Made by a program: the position numbers and the translations under genes
Notes under the pieces: model-generated
What the model saw: the letters and a program-made list of their open reading frames with translations, nothing else
Database searches by the model: none
What the model was told of the DNA's origin: nothing
Shown here: positions 57,351 through 64,000 of the stretch, piece by piece
How positions within the stretch are numbered: position 1 is the stretch's first letter
Layout of the letters: every line of letters starts with the position of its first letter
Assembly (NCBI RefSeq): GCF_027286325.1
Contig: NZ_CP114588.1
Coordinates: forward strand, 930,001-994,000
Direction: 5' to 3'
DNA from: Salinivibrio kushneri
GTDB taxonomy: Bacteria > Pseudomonadota > Gammaproteobacteria > Enterobacterales > Vibrionaceae
DNA: 64,000 nucleotides

Positions 57351-58667
57351 GTGTCGACCTTACCGCTTGACTTTGCAGATGATTTTCGCCCATTGGCCGC
57401 ACGCATGCGGCCTATTACGCTTGATCAGTACATCGGTCAGCGTCACCTTCTCGCTGAGGGTAAACCGCTTCGCCGGGCAATTGAGTCTGGCTCCCTCCAC
57501 TCGATGATTTTTTGGGGTCCACCTGGGACCGGTAAAACCACCCTTGCGGATATTGCCGCGCGCCAAGCCAACGCAGAGCTGGAACAAATCTCAGCCGTGA
57601 CGTCTGGCGTCAAGGAGATCCGAGAGGCGATTGGACGCGCAGAGCAAAACAAGCAAGCTGGTATTCGTACTGTTCTGTTTGTCGATGAAGTGCACCGCTT
57701 TAATAAAAGCCAGCAGGATGCGTTTTTGCCCCATGTGGAAGCGGGCACTGTCACGTTTATTGGTGCCACCACGGAAAACCCCTCGTTCGAGCTTAATAAC
57801 GCCTTGCTATCGCGTGCCCGTGTGTACCGTTTAACCAGTCTTGACGAGAGCGATTTGGAAGCGGTGATTGATCAAGCGCTCGCCGACGCACAGCGTGGGC
57901 TTGGTGAGCAGCCCTTGACGTTTGAGGAAGGGGTTAAATCGGCATTGACGGCAGCGTGCAGTGGTGATGCACGTATGGCGTTAAACCTGTTGGAAATGTT
58001 GGCAGACATGGCCGATGGCCAAATCACGATGCCGATGCTTAAAGATGTGGCCGGTGAAAAAGTGGCGCAGTTCGATAAGCAGGGGGATGCGTGGTACGAC
58101 TTGATTTCTGCGTTTCACAAATCGGTACGCGGCTCGAGCCCCGATGGGGCATTGTATTGGTATGCACGGATTGTCAGTGCAGGAGGCGACCCACTCTATG
58201 TCGCAAGGCGGCTACTTGCGATCGCTTCAGAGGATGTCGGTAATGCCGATCCGCGCGCGATGCAGGTCGCGCTGAACGCCTGGGACTGCTTTACCCGCGT
58301 GGGGCCAGCAGAAGGAGAGCGCGCCATTGCCCAAGCGGCGGTGTATTTGGCCAGCGCCCCGAAAAGCAACGCGGTGTATACCGCATGGAAACAAGCGTTA
58401 CGCGATGCGAAAGACACCGCCAATGCGCCCGTGCCTATGCACCTTCGTAATGCACCAACCGCATTGATGGAGCAACTCGGACACGGTGATGGCTATCGCT
58501 ATGCCCACGATGAACCCAATGCCTACGCCGCCGGTGAGCGCTATTTGCCCCCAGAACTTGGCGAGGTGCGTTACTACCAGCCCGTTAATCGCGGGCTAGA
58601 AATTAAAATCGCTGAAAAGCTCGCCTTTCTGGACGAGCTGGACGCAAAAAGCCCGCAAAAGCGCTAG
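57351..58667 (+). CDS. rarA: Replication-associated recombination protein A (AAA+ ATPase)
   Basis: RarA (MgsA) acts at stalled replication forks. The 438-residue protein is highly similar to the E. coli one: [17 protein letters not shown] near 14-30, Walker [14 protein letters not shown] near 56, [19 protein letters not shown] near 108 and sensor 1 [14 protein letters not shown] near 140. The tetramerisation domain contains [27 protein letters not shown] near 278-304. GTG 57351 has GGAGG five bases upstream and matches the family start MSTLPLDF; the GTG at 57345 lies inside that ribosome site. Confidence 0.96.
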   Translation: MSTLPLDFADDFRPLAARMRPITLDQYIGQRHLLAEGKPLRRAIESGSLHSMIFWGPPGTGKTTLADIAARQANAELEQISAVTSGVKEIREAIGRAEQNKQAGIRTVLFVDEVHRFNKSQQDAFLPHVEAGTVTFIGATTENPSFELNNALLSRARVYRLTSLDESDLEAVIDQALADAQRGLGEQPLTFEEGVKSALTAACSGDARMALNLLEMLADMADGQITMPMLKDVAGEKVAQFDKQGDAWYDLISAFHKSVRGSSPDGALYWYARIVSAGGDPLYVARRLLAIASEDVGNADPRAMQVALNAWDCFTRVGPAEGERAIAQAAVYLASAPKSNAVYTAWKQALRDAKDTANAPVPMHLRNAPTALMEQLGHGDGYRYAHDEPNAYAAGERYLPPELGEVRYYQPVNRGLEIKIAEKLAFLDELDAKSPQKR

Positions 58668-58822
58668 GCAACTTCACCCTTTTTGGGTAAGGTTTAGAGT
58701 GCGGCGGTACCATGAAGGCGCAGTCGCCTAGTAGTGGTGACATCCACGGTCACCCTCGGCCAATCGCGTTATACAATACGCACGATCGCAGCTTGTCTTC
58801 AAATCGTGATGACAAGAGATAA

Positions 58823-60142
<1,320 letters not shown>

Positions 60143-60161
60143 GTGTCATCATATTGCTATC

Positions 60162-60187
60162 AAGCCGGCCTCGCGCCGGCTTTTTTT
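60162..60187. terminator. Terminator after serS
   Basis: AGCCGGC and GCCGGCT pair around CTCGC, followed by seven T on the plus strand. The stop codon of the convergent gene overlaps its end. Confidence 0.9.
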
Positions 60188-60986
60188 ATTGCTGTGTATG
60201 GTTGAATCCTTGATGGTGTGGATCGTTGATAGGTGACAACGTATTGAAGATATCATCCTCCAATGCAGGAAAGCGCGCGAGCAGCGCGGCGAGAAAGGTA
60301 TCGAGTGCATCCAGCATCACGGCGTTAACTTGCTGTGCTAGCGCAATGCGGCGAGTAAAAGACAAGGTATGTACACCATCAAGCTGTGAGATAACCTGGT
60401 CAATGTTATCGGTGAATGCGTCACCCAGTTCAAGGTCACGCAGTTGTACTAAGCGCTTGGTGAGTATTTGTTGTTGTAAGCTTAGGGACTGGTGCGCATT
60501 GGGCGTTGTGTTCTCTAGCTGTATTGACGCGTAGGAAAAGCGTTGGCGAGCCTGAAGTAGCTCTAGCACGGCGTACCAAATTTGTTGGTAAGACGCGAGG
60601 GTGTGGTCATCACCACAGGCAATTAACACCGGTGGGATAGCTTCATCCACCAAGTACGCCAAGTGTTGCAGTGCGCGGTTTTTCATTTTGGCCTGGGTCA
60701 CATCATCATATTGTGGCAAGGCGTGAAGGTGATGGAAAAAAAGCCGATACATTGGCTTTTGCCCATGGGGCGCCAAGTGGTGTAACTGACGCGTTTGATC
60801 TAGCAATCGTTGATAGTCACGCGGATCGACGCGCGGTTGGGTGGCGAGGTAACGTGCATGCTGGAGCAAAGCACGTAACTCATGCAGTTGATGTAACCGC
60901 CAGTCAGGACGTTGGCGATATACGATAACAGCGACAACGCTAGCAATCCCGAGTGCTAAAATCCCTATCATGACTAACCACCCCAT
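60186..60986 (-). CDS. Hypothetical protein with one N-terminal membrane anchor
   Basis: I do not recognise a family. The 266 residues begin with a single transmembrane helix (about 3-22, LVMIGILALGIASVVAVIVY). The following 240 residues are almost wholly helical, rich in Leu, Gln and His, with heptad-like stretches (LHQLHELRALLQHARYLA, LSLQQQILTKRLVQLRDLE). With no signal cleavage site, the bulk is probably cytoplasmic or periplasmic on a fixed anchor. Codon usage looks like its neighbours. It is flanked by the serS and metG terminators, so is probably transcribed alone. Confidence 0.75.
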   Translation of the reverse strand: MGWLVMIGILALGIASVVAVIVYRQRPDWRLHQLHELRALLQHARYLATQPRVDPRDYQRLLDQTRQLHHLAPHGQKPMYRLFFHHLHALPQYDDVTQAKMKNRALQHLAYLVDEAIPPVLIACGDDHTLASYQQIWYAVLELLQARQRFSYASIQLENTTPNAHQSLSLQQQILTKRLVQLRDLELGDAFTDNIDQVISQLDGVHTLSFTRRIALAQQVNAVMLDALDTFLAALLARFPALEDDIFNTLSPINDPHHQGFNHTQQ

Positions 60987-61171
60987 ATGCTCTCCTTGCT
61001 ATGGCTCGCGTGTATATCGTGAAGGAGCATGAAGCATGCCAAAATTGAGAGGTTAGTCACGCCTTGTATGGCCGAGAACGCTGCCTGATGATGGGCGCTT
61101 TACGCACCGTGTTAGGGAGTGGCTGCACCTTGTCAGTGCAAATAATAGGGCTGAGGTGGCGTACAGGTAAA

Positions 61172-61196
61172 AAAAGAGCCCAGTTGGGCTCTTTTG
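61172..61196 (-). terminator. Terminator of metG (minus strand)
   Basis: AAAAGAGCCC and GGGCTCTTTT pair around AACT and run into further T on the minus strand, 35 nt after the metG stop. Confidence 0.88.
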
Positions 61197-61230
61197 ATTT
61201 TCTGAGGTGTTTCCGTCACGACGCGTGTGG

Positions 61231-63267
61231 TTACATGACGCGCATGCCAGGTTGTGCACCTTCATGAGGCTCTAAAATCCAAATATCTTTACCACCTGGA
61301 CCGGCTGCTAAAATCATGCCTTCTGACATGCCAAACTTCATCTTTCTTGGTTTTAAGTTGGCGACCATCACGGTGTGCTTGCCCACCAGATCTTCCGGTT
61401 TGTAGGCCGACTTGATCCCAGAGAATACCTGGCGTGTTTCACCGCCAATATCAAGCTTGAATTTGAGCAGTTTATCTGCTTTTGGCACGGATTCGCACTC
61501 AAGGATCTTGGCAACACGGAGATCCACTTTCGCAAAGTCACCGAACTCAATTTCATCAGCTAGTGGTTCATCAGCTAGAGGGCCTTGCGCTTTGGCTTTT
61601 TCTGCCTCTTCGGTCGCAACATCTTCTTTGCTGTCAGCAATCATGGCATCGACCGCTTTCGGATCAATTCGGTTAAATAGCGCTTTGAACTTGGTGATCT
61701 GATGGCCTGTCAGTGGAGTGGCGATGCTTTCCCACGTGAGAGTGTCGTTTAAAAAGCCTTCCGCACGTTCGGCCAATTTTGGCATCACAGGTTTGAGGTA
61801 GGTCATCAGCACTCGGAACAAGTTAATACCCACCGAGCAAATCGCTTGCAGCTCGGCCTCTTTACCTTCCTCTTTAGCGATGACCCAAGGGGCTTTCTCA
61901 TCGACGTACTGGTTGGCTTTATCGGCAAGCGCAATGATCTCACGGATCGCTCGGTTAAACTCGCGCGCTTCGTAGAGTTCGCCGATATGCTCGGCTTTAT
62001 CAATAAACGATTGATATAGCTCAGGCTCAGAGCAAACGGTTGATAGCTGACCGTCAAAGCGTTTGCTGATGAAACCCGCGTTGCGAGAGGCTAAGTTGAC
62101 CACTTTATTGACAATGTCGGTATTCACGCGCTGGATGAAGTCATCCAAGCTTAAATCGAGATCATCAATACGGCTGTTGAGCTTGGCGGCGTAGTAATAG
62201 CGCAAGCATTCGGGGTCAAGGTGCTTTAAGTAAGTGCTTGCTTTAATGAATGTCCCTTTCGACTTGGACATTTTCGCGCCATTGACGGTGACATAACCGT
62301 GCACGAACACATTGTTTGGTTTACGGAAGCCGGCACCGTCGAGCATGGCGGGCCAGAACAAGCTATGGAAATAAACAATGTCTTTGCCAATGAAATGATA
62401 TAGCTCGGTGTCGCTATTGGCTTTCCAGTATTCGTTAAAGTCGATGTCGCCGCGCTTGTCACAGTAGTTTTTAAATGACCCCATGTAACCAATAGGCGCA
62501 TCCAGCCAAACGTAGAAAAACTTGCCGGGCTGATCGGGGATTTCAAAACCAAAATAGGGTGCATCGCGGGAAATGTCCCACTGCTGAAGACCGGTTTCGA
62601 ACCACTCATTCATTTTGTTGGCAATTTCACTTTGCAGTGAGCCGGATTTTGTCCACTCATTCAGCATTTGCTCAAATTGTGGCAAATCGAAGAAGAAGTG
62701 TTCAGAGTCACGCATCACGGGCGTGGCACCGCTCACCGCTGAACGTGGGTTAATCAGTTCGGCTGGGGTATAGGTTTCCCCACAGTTATCGCAGTTATCA
62801 CCGTACTGATCGTCGGCGTGACATTTTGGACACTCACCTTTGACAAAACGATCCGGCAGGAACATTTCTTTTTCCGGATCAAACAGTTGAGAGATTGTAC
62901 GGCTAGTGATGTAACCTTTATCGCGTAGCTGAGTATAAATAAACGAGGCGAGCTCGCGGTTTTCATCACTGTGTGTGCTGTGATAGTTATCGAAACTGAT
63001 ATCAAAGCCATCAAAATCGGTTTTGTGCTCTTTTTGCACGCCAGCGATCATGGCTTCTGGCTCCACACCCATTTGCTGCGCTTTTAACATAATGGGGGTG
63101 CCGTGGGCATCATCGGCACAAATAAAGTGAGTGGTGTTGCCACGCAGGCGCTGATAGCGAACCCATACGTCTGCCTGAATATGCTCGAGCATGTGGCCCA
63201 AATGAATCGAGCCGTTCGCATAAGGTAGCGCACAGGTCACCAGAATTTTCCGTGGGTTTGCAGCCAT
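61231..63267 (-). CDS. metG: Methionine--tRNA ligase
   Basis: The 678-residue class I enzyme charges initiator and elongator tRNA-Met. The HIGH motif is HLGHMLEH near residue 22 after LPYANGSI. The zinc knuckle has two Cys pairs in ECPKCHADD and NCDNCGE near 143-162. [10 protein letters not shown] lies near 335, and a C-terminal tRNA-binding (Trbp111-like) domain with [15 protein letters not shown] near 575 gives the dimeric long form. It is divergent from apbC, the same arrangement as metG/mrp in E. coli. Confidence 0.98.
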   Translation of the reverse strand: MAANPRKILVTCALPYANGSIHLGHMLEHIQADVWVRYQRLRGNTTHFICADDAHGTPIMLKAQQMGVEPEAMIAGVQKEHKTDFDGFDISFDNYHSTHSDENRELASFIYTQLRDKGYITSRTISQLFDPEKEMFLPDRFVKGECPKCHADDQYGDNCDNCGETYTPAELINPRSAVSGATPVMRDSEHFFFDLPQFEQMLNEWTKSGSLQSEIANKMNEWFETGLQQWDISRDAPYFGFEIPDQPGKFFYVWLDAPIGYMGSFKNYCDKRGDIDFNEYWKANSDTELYHFIGKDIVYFHSLFWPAMLDGAGFRKPNNVFVHGYVTVNGAKMSKSKGTFIKASTYLKHLDPECLRYYYAAKLNSRIDDLDLSLDDFIQRVNTDIVNKVVNLASRNAGFISKRFDGQLSTVCSEPELYQSFIDKAEHIGELYEAREFNRAIREIIALADKANQYVDEKAPWVIAKEEGKEAELQAICSVGINLFRVLMTYLKPVMPKLAERAEGFLNDTLTWESIATPLTGHQITKFKALFNRIDPKAVDAMIADSKEDVATEEAEKAKAQGPLADEPLADEIEFGDFAKVDLRVAKILECESVPKADKLLKFKLDIGGETRQVFSGIKSAYKPEDLVGKHTVMVANLKPRKMKFGMSEGMILAAGPGGKDIWILEPHEGAQPGMRVM

Positions 63268-63424
63268 AATCTTGTTTGTTCGCTCTTATGATATGAATGG
63301 AATGATTGCGGAAATCTTACCTGATACGATATGCCTTGCCTAGTGCAGGCCGTGAGTGAGGCCGTTTATCCGTTAAACGTCGCCAATCTGGCCTACTATA
63401 TTTTAATCAATGGGATGGTGATGC

Positions 63425-64000
63425 ATGTTGTTTGGTTCTAAAAAGAAAAAAGCACAAAAACAAAAAGAAGACACGGCCGCCCCGCTGACCAATGTGGACG
63501 ATGCAGTAAGTCTATTGAATCAGTTTTCACATCCACGTCTGGTGGAGCAGTGGGCAAGCCAACCACATTGGGTGAGCGCGAGTGAAGATGGTTTTAAGGT
63601 GACGTTTCCATTTGCAGCGGCGTCAGTGAGGCAAGCGCTTGATGAGTGGCTGAGTGCCCAGTCGACGTCATTGGCGCAGCAGTTTCAACTGACACAGAGA
63701 GTGGCGCCGCTAAAAAGTGGTGATAAGGCGCCCGTCAAAGGGGTGAAAAACCTGTTAGTGGTGAGCTCGGCCAAAGGCGGCGTGGGTAAATCGACGACGG
63801 CGGTCAATTTGGCACTGGCACTGCAGGCGGAAGGGGCGTCAGTGGGCATTGTCGATGCCGATGTGTATGGCCCATCGCTGCCGATTATGCTCGGCGCTAA
63901 AGACAGCGAACCGCAAACCCATGATGGCAAACTGATGGAGCCTGTGATGCGTCATGGTATTGCCTCTAATTCAATTGGTTACCTGGTGCCCGCTGATAAT
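63425..64000 (+). CDS. apbC: Iron-sulfur cluster carrier protein ApbC/Mrp (5' part; runs off window)
   Basis: The frame from ATG 63425 stays open to the last base (192 codons). After a very basic start ([16 protein letters not shown]) comes a MIP18-like N-terminal domain. The ParA/MRP ATPase follows, with deviant Walker [21 protein letters not shown] near residues 112-131 and [16 protein letters not shown] near 143-158. The family loads or transfers [4Fe-4S] clusters. An in-frame TGA lies just upstream, so the start cannot be earlier. The C-terminal CxxC of the family lies beyond the window. Confidence 0.94.
   Translation, partial: MLFGSKKKKAQKQKEDTAAPLTNVDDAVSLLNQFSHPRLVEQWASQPHWVSASEDGFKVTFPFAAASVRQALDEWLSAQSTSLAQQFQLTQRVAPLKSGDKAPVKGVKNLLVVSSAKGGVGKSTTAVNLALALQAEGASVGIVDADVYGPSLPIMLGAKDSEPQTHDGKLMEPVMRHGIASNSIGYLVPADN

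Overview
The window is ordinary chromosome of a gammaproteobacterium, almost certainly a member of the Vibrionaceae. Gene order and protein sequence point there: seqA-pgm, gltA/sdhCDAB-sucABCD, znuCB/znuA-mepM, argS/yecM, yoaA-tsaB-slp-fadD-rnd, minCDE/ycgL and cspD/clpSA-infA-bpt-aat-cydCD-trxB-lrp-ftsK-lolA-rarA-serS are close to the enterobacterial order. Vibrio-type additions are bpt (leucyltransferase), ald beside lrp, and an NhaC-type carrier under a lysine riboswitch. Base composition looks near 50% G+C, which would suit Salinivibrio or a relative, but the genus is a guess. There are no insertion sequences, phage genes, CRISPR arrays, rRNA genes or tRNA genes that I can see.

Layout. 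1-4.1 kb: end of seqA, pgm, a DUF1853 gene, ybfA and a NIF3-family gene. 4.2-15.4 kb: the TCA block, with gltA divergent from sdhCDAB-sucABCD. 15.5-19.4 kb: the zinc block, where znuCB and znuA-mepM diverge from a perfect Zur box. 19.5-22.2 kb: a 904-residue membrane-spanning propeller/AraC regulator. 22.2-31 kb: HIT, DUF924, argS, yecM, purU, yoaA, tsaB, a small unknown gene and an Slp lipoprotein. 31-39 kb: an alpha/beta hydrolase, fadD, rnd, minCDE, ycgL, a lytic transglycosylase and an H-NS paralogue. 39.1-41.7 kb: lysine riboswitch plus carrier, then tdk. 41.7-60.1 kb: the long conserved cspD-to-serS run. 60.2-64 kb: an unknown membrane-anchored protein, metG and the start of apbC.

How the genes work together. 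The TCA genes cover citrate synthase, succinate dehydrogenase, 2-oxoglutarate dehydrogenase E1/E2 and succinyl-CoA synthetase. The zinc genes pair uptake with a zinc peptidase. clpS, clpA, bpt and aat together make a complete N-degron pathway (tagging transferases, adaptor, unfoldase; ClpP lies elsewhere). Alanine dehydrogenase and Lrp share one promoter region holding an Lrp-like box.

The most notable observations are these: a lysine riboswitch whose complete translational switch can be read from the bases; the one-component transmembrane AraC regulator with a structured leader and no visible ribosome site; the zinc endopeptidase placed behind the Zur box; a palindrome-rich convergent spacer at 22.2-22.5 kb; and a 13-bp tandem repeat running from the end of slp into the leader of the next gene.
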